Positions 44,653 to 53,147 of a stretch of 64,000 bases of DNA are shown here, piece by piece (position 1 is the stretch's first letter; each line of letters opens with the position of its first letter). The translations under genes and the position numbers were made by a program. Under the pieces are notes generated by a model that made no database searches, was not told where the DNA came from, and was given only the letters and a program-made list of their open reading frames with translations. Source of the DNA: Leptolinea sp. UBA5203 (GTDB lineage: Bacteria; Chloroflexota; Anaerolineae; Anaerolineales; Anaerolineaceae); NCBI GenBank assembly GCA_002412765.1, contig DHVR01000023.1, forward strand, positions 3,783-67,782, given 5' to 3'.

Positions 44653-45528
44653 TTATTTCATGCCGCCAAGCGTCAGGCCACTGACAATATGCTTTTGTAA
44701 CAGGAGGTAGATGATGGACACGGGGAGTGCAACCATCAGGGCCATAGCCGCAAAAGCCGACCAGGAAGTATCACCGGACCACTGGCCTGTCATATTGTAC
44801 AGAGACATGGCCAGGGTAAAACTTTTGGGATTGGAGAGGAACTGCCAGGAATAGGCGAACTCTGTCCAGCCGGTGAGAAAGCCAAGAAACAAGGTAATAG
44901 CCAATGCCGGACGTGCCAGAGGCAAAATTACATAGAAAAAGATTTGGTTATACGAGGCACCATCGATGCGGGCAGCATCCGATAAATCTTTGGGAATTGT
45001 GTCAAGATATCCTTTCAAATTCCAGATAGCAAACGGAAGTGCACTGGATATCATTGCCAGCCCCACCCCCAGCAAAGAATTGCGCAAATTAAATACCATA
45101 TCACCGATATTAAACTGAATGCGGTTCAGCATCACAAATAACGGCGCTATGGTGGCAATGGAGGGCAGCATCAATACCGTGATCACCATCATCATCAGTG
45201 CCTTGCGTCCAGTAAATTGGAAACGTGAGAAAATATACGCCGCCAACACACCAACCAATACCGAAAACAAGGCAACCCCTCCCGCCAACAACATAGAATT
45301 TCGTGCCAGTTCCAAAAAAGTTACCGGGTTGGCAGTCGGACGGGTTAGCACTCTCTGGTAGGCCTGCAAAGAAATTTCAGGGGGAAAAAGAGTTGTCGGG
45401 CGAGCCAAATTGCGTGCGTCCAGCGACATACCCACCACCCATAAGATCGGGAAAAGAACTGTAAAGGTGATGAACAACAGCAATAGTTGATAAAGTAATT
45501 GCTTGCCAAGGGTCATTTTAGCTAACAT
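44653..45528 (-). CDS. CUT1 sugar ABC transporter permease, MalG type
   Basis: 291 aa, about six hydrophobic segments. The EAA loop reads SDAARIDGASYNQIFFYVIL and the C-terminus HIVSGLTLGGMK is typical of MalG. The start overlaps the MalF-type gene by 11 bp, so the two are translationally coupled. Substrate probably maltose/trehalose-like oligosaccharide by analogy. No ATPase gene nearby. Confidence 0.95.
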   Translation of the reverse strand: MLAKMTLGKQLLYQLLLLFITFTVLFPILWVVGMSLDARNLARPTTLFPPEISLQAYQRVLTRPTANPVTFLELARNSMLLAGGVALFSVLVGVLAAYIFSRFQFTGRKALMMMVITVLMLPSIATIAPLFVMLNRIQFNIGDMVFNLRNSLLGVGLAMISSALPFAIWNLKGYLDTIPKDLSDAARIDGASYNQIFFYVILPLARPALAITLFLGFLTGWTEFAYSWQFLSNPKSFTLAMSLYNMTGQWSGDTSWSAFAAMALMVALPVSIIYLLLQKHIVSGLTLGGMK

Positions 45529-46546
45529 CGTAACTCTCCGTTGCCCGGGTTACCCGGTTGGTCATCAGGGTCAGAATCAATAACACAAAAAAGATCAACA
45601 CACTAAAGGCAGCTGCCATACCGTATAAACGCTGTTCATTGACCAGCCGATATGACATGGTGACCATAATTTCTGTCATGCGCAGCGGGCCGCCGCCAGA
45701 AACAAAATAGATTAGGTTGAATAAATTAAAAGTTGTGATGATGCCGTACATAGCCGCCGGAATCATGGCAGGACGAATCAACGGCAGGGTGATATTCCAG
45801 AATTGCTGGCTATTGGAGGCACCATCGATTTCAGCTGCTTCATATAAATCAGACGGAATGGATTGCAGGGCACCGGTAGCGACAATGGTCATAAACGGCC
45901 ATCCAAGCCAGATATTGGTTAAGAGCAATGCAAAATAGGACAACGGCAGCCAAGAAATAAATGGAATCGGCGGAACAATGGATTCAAGCCATCGGATGCG
46001 GAACACCTCTGGTGCAACATTGAAAATAGCGCCAATATTCGCCATGGCCATGTTGATAGCGCCCGAATCCTGATCAAACATGTTTCTCCACACCACCGCC
46101 ACCACCAGGGAAGGCAAAACAATAGGTAGAACATAAATTGCCCGATAGAGTGTCTTAAACCATAATCCTTTTTGATTTAACAATACCGCAATAAAAATAC
46201 CAATGGAAATATGAAAAATCACATTGGTGAATGTCCAGAACAGATTGAACCATAATAGTTTCCAGAAATTAAAGTTAGCCAATTTGGCTGCGAGTTTTCC
46301 GGTAAAAATATCAAGATAATTATTAAAGCCCACATAATTGGGGGGCGGTGAATTCCAGCGGATATTTGCGATGCCGTAATCGGTAAACGACATCCAAACT
46401 TGATAGATTAACGGGTAAAACGTGATCACCCCCATAATGAGGATAGCGGGAGACAAATATGCAAGGATGACTCTGGTTCTGCTGGTTTTTTCCCACCAGC
46501 GTTGGAAATTGCCGGGTTTATGTAAGGACGTATCAAGTGTACTCAT
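45518..46546 (-). CDS. CUT1 sugar ABC transporter permease, MalF type
   Basis: About 342 aa. The hydrophobic N-terminal helix is VILAYLSPAILIMGVITFYP. The EAA loop is YEAAEIDGASNSQQFWNITL. A TTG at 46582 opens the frame, but that segment overlaps a perfect palindrome region; the ATG at 46546 with GGGAACGG upstream is preferred. Partner of the next gene and of the binding protein upstream. Confidence 0.95.
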   Translation of the reverse strand: MSTLDTSLHKPGNFQRWWEKTSRTRVILAYLSPAILIMGVITFYPLIYQVWMSFTDYGIANIRWNSPPPNYVGFNNYLDIFTGKLAAKLANFNFWKLLWFNLFWTFTNVIFHISIGIFIAVLLNQKGLWFKTLYRAIYVLPIVLPSLVVAVVWRNMFDQDSGAINMAMANIGAIFNVAPEVFRIRWLESIVPPIPFISWLPLSYFALLLTNIWLGWPFMTIVATGALQSIPSDLYEAAEIDGASNSQQFWNITLPLIRPAMIPAAMYGIITTFNLFNLIYFVSGGGPLRMTEIMVTMSYRLVNEQRLYGMAAAFSVLIFFVLLILTLMTNRVTRATESYDVS

Positions 46547-46590
46547 AAGCCGTTCCCATCCTGTCGAGTGAGTCCGAGGCAAGGCGTACT

Positions 46591-46614
46591 GGGGAGGGCC
46601 AATTGGCCCTCCCC
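46591..46614 (-). other. Perfect GC-rich mRNA hairpin between binding protein and permease genes
   Basis: Ten-base arms GGGGAGGGCC and GGCCCTCCCC flank AATT. No T tract follows. It lies 16 bp past the binding-protein stop codon. Confidence 0.7.
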
Positions 46615-46630
46615 AAGCTATCGATTCGGA

Positions 46631-47812
46631 TTATTTTCCGCTTGCTGAATTCATAGCTGCACAGGCTTCAGCTACTGCAGCTTCCGGTGTCAAAGCGCCT
46701 TCTACAACTTTGGTCCAGGCATCTCCAAACGGTGTCCAGAAGTTGGCAAATTCCAAACTTTGCGGCCGCGGGAAACCGGAGGCAGAAGCCTCTGCAAAGC
46801 CAGCAACCAATGGATCGGCAGCCTTTACATCCGAGCGAATGGGCACATGCCCGGCATTGTCGGTGTAATACTGCGAAGATTCCTTGTTGGTCAAATACAA
46901 GGCAACTTCCACGGCACCAGCAATATTCTTACTGTTGGGGTTGATGTAAAAGCCGTCAATGCCATTCAGTGGGGAGGCCTTCCCGGTACCGGCAGGGATC
47001 ATCACTACACCCAGGTTGTCTCCCAGGTCTGTCTTATAGTCAGCCAGCGCCCAGGGGCCGTTGACAAACATGCCCGCCGTACCGGCGCGGAAGGGACCTT
47101 CCGCTTTGGCATAATCGGATTCAACAACGGCACCGGCAGCCTTAAGATCCAGAATATACTGCATGGCTTCCGCCCAACCGCCCTGATCGGCAATACATTT
47201 TCCACTGTCATCCATCAACTTGCCGCCAAAGGCACCGGAAAAACCGAACATGTGATAAGCACCCAGGAACAAATTGAGGCTTGTGCCGTCCTTGACCATG
47301 TTAAGTAATTCATCTGTTGTTGTGGGCGGGGTGGACACGAGGGACTTGTTATAGTACAGGGCTACGGCCTTGGCAGATTCGGGTACGCCGTATAAAACGC
47401 CGTCGACCTTCATACCATCTACTGCCACCTGAGCCACATTGGTCAGTTTTCCGGCTAGCAAATCATCCAGCGGAGCTACCAAACCTCCACGAGACCAATT
47501 GCCCAAGTCATCATTCGGGGCGACAAACATGTCCGGGCCAGAACCTGCGGATACCTCAGTTTGATATTTATTAAAGATCTGATCAAAGGGAATCTGCAAC
47601 ACATCGATTTTCCAATCGGGATTCGCTGCAACGGCTCGTTTCACCAGCTCATTAATGGTCTCTTCTTCCTTTGAGCCGGTTTGATAAGCATGCCACAAGG
47701 TAACCGATACCGCGCCCTCACTGGCAGCCGGTTTGGCTGCCGGAGCACAGGCAGACAACATGAACGACAAAATAATAAGCATACTGATGATCATCAAAAA
47801 CGTTCTTTTCAT
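46631..47812 (-). CDS. Sugar ABC transporter substrate-binding lipoprotein (maltose/trehalose type)
   Basis: 393 aa. Signal peptide with lipobox MLSAC. The mature start VSVTLWHAYQTGSKEEETIN is typical of maltodextrin-type binding proteins, with DMFVAPNDDLGNW and AGTAGMFVNGPWALADY further on. AAGGAGGAAGA precedes the ATG closely. Heads the three-gene operon. The 47813-48552 gap upstream has no intact gene. Confidence 0.95.
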   Translation of the reverse strand: MKRTFLMIISMLIILSFMLSACAPAAKPAASEGAVSVTLWHAYQTGSKEEETINELVKRAVAANPDWKIDVLQIPFDQIFNKYQTEVSAGSGPDMFVAPNDDLGNWSRGGLVAPLDDLLAGKLTNVAQVAVDGMKVDGVLYGVPESAKAVALYYNKSLVSTPPTTTDELLNMVKDGTSLNLFLGAYHMFGFSGAFGGKLMDDSGKCIADQGGWAEAMQYILDLKAAGAVVESDYAKAEGPFRAGTAGMFVNGPWALADYKTDLGDNLGVVMIPAGTGKASPLNGIDGFYINPNSKNIAGAVEVALYLTNKESSQYYTDNAGHVPIRSDVKAADPLVAGFAEASASGFPRPQSLEFANFWTPFGDAWTKVVEGALTPEAAVAEACAAMNSASGK

Positions 47813-48390
47813 TCTTCCTCCTTTGGGTTAATCACAAGGTGCAAAAAAATTTGCTTCCAAGAATAAAATACCAGCAAAAGGATTCCGCAATTGGATGTTT
47901 TTTGAAAACCTTAATCAGCTCTCCATAAATCGGAGATAATTAATTGTGCTTATGTATGTCCGCTTCATTCAGACAATTGTAGCTATGTTGCTGGAAAGAA
48001 TCTGGATGTATGTTTTGGTGTTCCAGATGACTACGATCAGTGGAATCTTGATCGATGGTAAATTCTCATGATCCGATTATGAAACTCCCTCCTCTGCCTT
48101 TCAAACTAAATAACTAATTTATCATTCACAGTCAATCATGTGTAAAACAGGAGCACTTATACATAATATAGCAGAGTTTATTGAGATTGCAAGCCGGTTT
48201 ATAGGTTTGTCTAACAATATCTTATACAGAAAAAACATTGAAATCCAAATATGTTTTTGTGTCCGTGCTGTTGGGCGGTACTGTAAGAGATTCTGGATTC
48301 TAAACCATCCAGCCCAACACACTTTTTGCCGATAGGGTGCCAATAGGGGTGGGGACGTGTGCCTGACAAGATAAAACCCTCTTCCGCTCA

Positions 48391-48442
48391 CCAGACTTTG
48401 GTTTGGGGCGTTGTTGGCTGGGCTATCAGCACCTTGCTTGCA
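48391..48442 (+). pseudogene. Remnant of a DUF4870-like gene
   Basis: These 52 bases match 44391-44442 with a single mismatch, and 47 of them (48396-48442) exactly. They encode part of the second helix of the DUF4870 protein but have no reading frame around them. A decayed paralogue or a recombination scar in the 47813-48552 gap is the likely source. Confidence 0.7.
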
Positions 48443-48552
48443 GCTATAAAACTCAGCCGTCAAATTCTCCACGCAAATGTAACCAAATATGAAGTGGTGC
48501 ATCCAATAGCATAGAACAATGAATTATTCAATTTTTCTTCCGGGAGGATGAA

Positions 48553-48762
48553 ATGAAAATCAAAAAAAATATGGGCTCCGTGGATCGCATCGTTCGGTTG
48601 GTTTTGGTAGCGCTGGTCGCTGTACTTTATTTCATGAACGTCATTTCAGGGACACTGGCCCTGGTACTAGGCGTTCTGGCGGTTGTTTTCTTAATCACCA
48701 GTCTGGTAAGTTTTTGCCCCCTGTACACCTTGTTTGGAATTTCAACCAATAAAAAATCATAA
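48553..48762 (+). CDS. DUF2892 (YgaP-like) inner membrane protein
   Basis: 69 aa. The N-terminal NMGSVDRIVRLVLVALVAVL and C-terminal FCPLYTLFGIST are the DUF2892 signature; two membrane helices. GGGAGG precedes the ATG. The family often accompanies rhodanese or sulfur enzymes. The convergent neighbour is a class V aminotransferase of the sulfur-transfer superfamily. Confidence 0.9.
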   Translation: MKIKKNMGSVDRIVRLVLVALVAVLYFMNVISGTLALVLGVLAVVFLITSLVSFCPLYTLFGISTNKKS

Positions 48763-48785
48763 AACGTTAAGTCTCCAAAGAAGGT

Positions 48786-48812
48786 ACAGCCCGGGATTTC
48801 CGGGCTGTTTTG
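48786..48812 (+). terminator. Intrinsic terminator
   Basis: ACAGCCCGG and CCGGGCTGT pair around GATTT (48786-48808), followed by TTTTG. Confidence 0.8.
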
Positions 48813-48813
48813 A

Positions 48814-50262
48814 TTAATCCTCGCGATCCAGAAATTGTTGAATAAATTGGATAAAAGCATAACAATCCTCAAAGGTGCTGACCAACCCCACCGAGATTCG
48901 CACAGCACCGGTGCTTTTATCATCTATGCAGCGGCGAAAGTCCTCGTATTCCATGCGTGGTTTTAGGGCAAAGCAGGATTGCAATTCCCCGGAGGATAAC
49001 CCCAAAGCCAGTTCCCCACCCCCCGGATTACAAAAGCATCCGGTTCTTAAAGAGATGTTTAGCGCGTTGGCACATTGTTCCACGTAAACATGATCCATGA
49101 AATGTCCTTGCGGATCAAATATATTAAAAGTGATCGTTCCGCCACGCATGAAGGTATCCAAGGGGCCATAGATTTTCACCAGCGGATTTCCATTTGCATG
49201 TTTCAAACGATGCAGAACCTCCAACAGCCAGCCGGTTAAACACCTCACCCGCTCATGGATCTTCTTGATTCCAATGTTTTCCAGGTGCTGCAAACCAATT
49301 TCCACTGCCGGCAGGGTCAGGAAATTTATCGTTCCATCTTCAAAGCCTTCCGCGCCTTCATGCAGGAAATGTTTATCCCCCTGCACCGAAGCCACGGTGA
49401 TGGTGCCCCCTGCAAACCAGGGCCGCTTCAATTTTGCCAGCGCACTGCGCCGGGCAAGCAATGCCCCAACGCCGGTTGGATAGCCAAACATTTTGTAGAA
49501 TGAGATGGTCACAAAATCAGGGTGGATCTGACCCAAATCCAGACGATTGGTCGGCACAAAGGCAGCACAATCCAACAGGACGTCCCAGCCTAAAGACTGA
49601 GCTTGCTCAATCCAGCTCAGGGTATGCTGTACACCGGAAAAATTGGATTGCGCCGGGTAAGCAAACAAATTGTGGTCAGAAGGGTTTGCACCCCGCAACA
49701 TGGCAGCTAATTTCTCTTCATCCATGCGCAGCTCAGGCGGTAATACCGGCACGTACTGTACAGCCGCGCCTCTTGTGCGGGCAAATTCACGGATGCCATT
49801 CACAGAGTTGTGATTGTCGAAAGTCAATAAATAGGATCCGCCGGCAGCAAAAGGATAGGACTCCCCAACCAGTTTCAGGGCACCGCTGGCGTTGGCCGTA
49901 AAAACACATTCATACTCGTCGGGCGAAGCATTGAAAACCCTAAGCACATAGGATCTCACCCGATTAACGATCTCAGTCATCGCCCGGGAGGTGGGATTGG
50001 TGGAATGCGGGTTTCCAAAGATGTGGCTGTCCAACAATGCCGCGTGCCGGGCAATCTGCGAAGAGGCATACAACCCCGCCCCGGTATAATCCAGGTAAAC
50101 CTGATGGCTGCTGTCCAATAGGGTGTATTCTGTAGCGCGTAAACCATCCAGCACCCCTGTTTCCAGGTAAGTTGGATAGTGTTTTAAAAATTTGGCTTTG
50201 TCCTGAAGAAATGCGGGGGACGTCAAGGAATTTTCGGCACAATCAGAAATTGGTGAATTCAT
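48814..50262 (-). CDS. Class V aminotransferase, cysteine-desulfurase/Moco-sulfurase-like
   Basis: 482 aa PLP enzyme. The cofactor lysine is in ISFYKMFGYPTGVGALL, a pattern close to the N-terminal domain of molybdenum-cofactor sulfurases. Near the C-terminus LRTGCFCNPGGGEL holds candidate persulfide cysteines. ECVFTANASGALKLVGE and LLDCAAFVPTN are conserved PLP-binding segments. It probably moves sulfur from cysteine to an acceptor. The MOSC domain of full sulfurases is absent. Confidence 0.88.
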   Translation of the reverse strand: MNSPISDCAENSLTSPAFLQDKAKFLKHYPTYLETGVLDGLRATEYTLLDSSHQVYLDYTGAGLYASSQIARHAALLDSHIFGNPHSTNPTSRAMTEIVNRVRSYVLRVFNASPDEYECVFTANASGALKLVGESYPFAAGGSYLLTFDNHNSVNGIREFARTRGAAVQYVPVLPPELRMDEEKLAAMLRGANPSDHNLFAYPAQSNFSGVQHTLSWIEQAQSLGWDVLLDCAAFVPTNRLDLGQIHPDFVTISFYKMFGYPTGVGALLARRSALAKLKRPWFAGGTITVASVQGDKHFLHEGAEGFEDGTINFLTLPAVEIGLQHLENIGIKKIHERVRCLTGWLLEVLHRLKHANGNPLVKIYGPLDTFMRGGTITFNIFDPQGHFMDHVYVEQCANALNISLRTGCFCNPGGGELALGLSSGELQSCFALKPRMEYEDFRRCIDDKSTGAVRISVGLVSTFEDCYAFIQFIQQFLDRED

Positions 50263-50326
50263 CAGGTCTCCATACCTTTATCCGGATTTTTGTTTTCATT
50301 CCATGAATATGAATAAGGGTCGTGCA

Positions 50327-51013
50327 TTAATAAGTGGCAAAGGGTGTATTGGAAAATGGAATGTTGGGGAAACGCTTCAAAGCCTGCAACACTCGCTCCC
50401 GTGAACGGGTGATCTCCCCTTGAACCATCTTTTCAGCCTGGTCAGTATTCCTATCCAATAAAGCCTGCGCCAGGGCACTATGATCCAGGCTCATTTCTTC
50501 CGCACTGTCGCGATAATCCAAGCCGACATGAAAAACACGGTTCAATTCATCCAGCGTTTTTGAGATGCTATCCGCCAGGCGTTGGTTGCCGCTGGCCATG
50601 GCGATTTCATGGTGAAAGCTGGCATTTTGCGCTAAAAATTCGGTATAGGAACCAGGATCTTTGTAGGTATAGGTGAAATTTGCAGCGTGTAAAATGGCTT
50701 TTAGCTGCGCGATGGAACCCCGGGCAGCCGCCATCCGTACCGCAGAGACTTCAAGAATCATGCGCATCTCATAGATTTCTTCGATGTCCTGCACGGTAAT
50801 CAAACTGACAATGTAGCCCATGCGAGGCACCGATTGCACAAATCCTTCCTGGGCGAGCTGGCGCAGGGCTTCCCGGATAGGCGTCACCCCGACCTGGTAA
50901 GCTTGGGTTAAGGCTGCCTGCCCAATCATCTGGCCGGGCGCCAATTTGCAGGTGACAATATCATTTTTAATGAATTGATAAGCCTGCTCAGAAAGGGGTT
51001 GCTTTAGACTCAT
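50327..51013 (-). CDS. GntR-family (FCD) transcriptional regulator
   Basis: 228 aa. The winged helix-turn-helix is at about residues 10-70 (GQAALTQAYQVGVTPIREAL then RQLAQEGFVQSVPRMGYIV). The helical FCD effector domain follows (YEMRMILEVSAVRMAAARG; NASFHHEIAMASGNQRLADS). It lies just upstream of, and in the same direction as, the aminotransferase gene, and probably regulates it. Confidence 0.93.
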   Translation of the reverse strand: MSLKQPLSEQAYQFIKNDIVTCKLAPGQMIGQAALTQAYQVGVTPIREALRQLAQEGFVQSVPRMGYIVSLITVQDIEEIYEMRMILEVSAVRMAAARGSIAQLKAILHAANFTYTYKDPGSYTEFLAQNASFHHEIAMASGNQRLADSISKTLDELNRVFHVGLDYRDSAEEMSLDHSALAQALLDRNTDQAEKMVQGEITRSRERVLQALKRFPNIPFSNTPFATY

Positions 51014-51159
51014 GAGTGGTTCCCTTATTGTTTTGCTAATATATCAATAATATACCAACAAATCGTATCCATGCAAAGGGGTTTTTTGAGTAAATCCTCG
51101 AAATTCGGACCCTTTCCTCTTAGCCAAAAACTTATCCGGTGAATTTTATGTTCCTGTGT

Positions 51160-51249
51160 TATAATTTATCGTTTGGCTCGTACCAGGTAATCATATAAAC
51201 ATGCTTGGTTTAAAGAGCCTCGCCATACCCATGGCGGGTTCTTTTTTTT
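51160..51249 (+). promoter_or_regulatory. Extended -10 promoter and attenuator-like leader of the helicase gene
   Basis: TGTTATAAT (TATAAT at 51160-51165) is an extended -10 box. The roughly 95-base leader contains ACCAGG/CTTGGT (51182-51187, 51204-51209). A terminator-type hairpin follows: arms 51212-51226 and 51231-51244 with one bulge, ending in eight T residues. It sits just 17 bp before the start codon. The upstream gene is on the other strand, so the terminator can only act on helicase mRNA. Confidence 0.65.
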
Positions 51250-51265
51250 ATTGTAGGAGTATTAA

Positions 51266-52963
51266 ATGAGTTTATCTTTTGAAAAAATGGGGCTGAAGCA
51301 AGGGTTACTGGATGCCATCCTGAAACTTGAATTCGATCAGCCCACCCCCATCCAGATGGAAGCCATTCCGATCTTACTGGAAGGAAAAAGCGTTTTGGGA
51401 CAGGCCCAAACGGGTACCGGCAAAACCGCTGCCTTCGCCCTCCCCATGCTGCAACAAATTGATCCTGAACTTGGAAAAATCCAGGCCCTGGTCCTCGCCC
51501 CCACCCGGGAGCTCGCAGTCCAGGTTGCTACTGCTACAAACCAGATGGCTGGTGAAACACCCATCCGCGTTTTGCCTGTGTACGGTGGTCAATCTTATAC
51601 CATTCAAACCAAACAGTTAAAACGTGGCGTGGAAGTCGTTGTTGGCACCCCCGGCCGTATGCTTGATTTGATTCATCAGGGCGTGCTGGATCTCAGCAGC
51701 GTTCGATACGTGGTCCTGGACGAAGCGGACGTCATGCTCGAAATGGGTTTCATCGAAGATGTGGATACCATTCTGGCCGAAGTCCCCGAAGACCGACAAA
51801 TGGCGCTTTTCTCTGCCACCATGCCGAAAGCCATCCGCAAATTGGCTGAAAAGCATATGCGAAATATCACCGAGATCAAGATCAGTCCCAAGCAAGTCAC
51901 CGTGGCTGAAACCGAACAGCGCTACTACCTGTTACGAGAAGAAAACAAAAAGGCAGCCCTGATTCGTCTGCTGGAGCTGGAAGATGTTTCCAGCGCTTTG
52001 ATTTTCTCCCGCACCAAGATTCGCACCCAGGAACTTTCGGATGCCCTCTCCTTGATGGGCTACCGCGTGGACGCGTTGCACGGCGACTTAAACCAAAGCC
52101 GGCGCGAGTATGTGCTCAATCGATTCCGCAATGGAACCAATAACATCCTCATCGCCACCGATGTGGCCGCCCGTGGTTTGGATATTGATAACGTCTCCCA
52201 TGTGATCAATTTTGACGTCCCCGCGGATGCCGAAGATTATGTGCATCGTATTGGCCGGACCGGCCGAGCCGGACGAAAAGGCGTTGCCATCACCTTTGTC
52301 GCTCCCAGCGAGCGCGGCCGCTTTTTACGCTTTGAATCCTATATTCATCAACCGATCAAATCTGCCAACATTCCTTCCCGTGAAGAAATTATTGCCCACC
52401 GCGAAGAGCAGTTCATTGCCAAACTGACCGCTCAATTAGGCAAAGGCAAAATCGCCAGCGAACGCAACATCATTGCCCGACTGGAAGAAACCAGCTTTGA
52501 CCTGGTCGAGATCGCTGCCGCAGCCATTCGCCTGGCCCGAATCAATGAAACCAGCGTATCCGTGGAAGAATTTGCTGCGCCTACCATGCCCAAAAAGTCT
52601 TTGTCCGGAACTCCTCAAAAGGAATCCTGGAAATCGGGCAGCAAAATCAACCGTAACAGCAGCGGCGAAGGCAAAAAGAGAGACGTACCCTCTAGCAAAA
52701 AACACCGCAGCGGTGATTTGGAACCCGGTATGGTCCGTTTACGCATGAACCTGGGCAACGCGCATGGCTTGCGACCTGGGGACGTGGTTGGCGCCATCGC
52801 CAGCGAAGTGGGTATTCCTGGCCGAGCCATCGGCGAGATTAATATTCAAAGTGATCACACCTTCATCGATGTGGCAGAACAACATGCTGCCAATGTGCTG
52901 AAAGCCAGCACCGGGAAATACAGCCTGCGCGGGAAACCCGTCATGCTGACCCGAGACGCCTGA
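51266..52963 (+). CDS. DEAD-box RNA helicase (DeaD/CshA-like)
   Basis: 565 aa. The Q motif FDQPTPIQMEAIP, Walker A AQTGTGKTAAFALP, LDEADVMLEMGF, FSATMPKAI and HRIGRTGRAGRKG give a complete helicase core (1-375). A basic linker and a DbpA-type RNA-binding domain follow (about 488-560; VRLRMNLGNAHGLRPGDVVG). Such helicases unwind structured RNA in ribosome assembly and cold adaptation. AGGAG precedes the ATG. The leader ahead may provide autoregulation. Confidence 0.96.
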   Translation: MSLSFEKMGLKQGLLDAILKLEFDQPTPIQMEAIPILLEGKSVLGQAQTGTGKTAAFALPMLQQIDPELGKIQALVLAPTRELAVQVATATNQMAGETPIRVLPVYGGQSYTIQTKQLKRGVEVVVGTPGRMLDLIHQGVLDLSSVRYVVLDEADVMLEMGFIEDVDTILAEVPEDRQMALFSATMPKAIRKLAEKHMRNITEIKISPKQVTVAETEQRYYLLREENKKAALIRLLELEDVSSALIFSRTKIRTQELSDALSLMGYRVDALHGDLNQSRREYVLNRFRNGTNNILIATDVAARGLDIDNVSHVINFDVPADAEDYVHRIGRTGRAGRKGVAITFVAPSERGRFLRFESYIHQPIKSANIPSREEIIAHREEQFIAKLTAQLGKGKIASERNIIARLEETSFDLVEIAAAAIRLARINETSVSVEEFAAPTMPKKSLSGTPQKESWKSGSKINRNSSGEGKKRDVPSSKKHRSGDLEPGMVRLRMNLGNAHGLRPGDVVGAIASEVGIPGRAIGEINIQSDHTFIDVAEQHAANVLKASTGKYSLRGKPVMLTRDA

Positions 52964-52986
52964 TAGGCGTTGGGGAATAAAAAACT

Positions 52987-53018
52987 AAAGCGCTTACTGA
53001 AAAGCGCTTTTTTTTTAA
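52987..53018 (+). terminator. Intrinsic terminator after the helicase gene
   Basis: AAAGCGCTT and AAGCGCTTT pair around a 6-base loop (52987-52995, 53002-53010), then a run of T residues. Confidence 0.9.
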
Positions 53019-53147
53019 TTTCTTTAGTGGAATAAAGATAAATGCGTCGTACTTGAAAGTGATGCAAATCATTGTGAATTGAGAATATTGTGAGAGTATT
53101 CCTGAAAAGGTTGAACGGGATGAACTTCATTTTCTTTTTTTGAGATC

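Noticed and set aside
48122..48502. 126-codon minus-strand open frame
   Set aside because: It is the reverse strand of the DUF4870 remnant and flanking degenerate DNA, with no plausible protein features.
53105..53118. GTTGAAC near the end of the GT39 gene as a sixth attC core
   Set aside because: No RYYYAAC partner or dyad symmetry within 150 bp.
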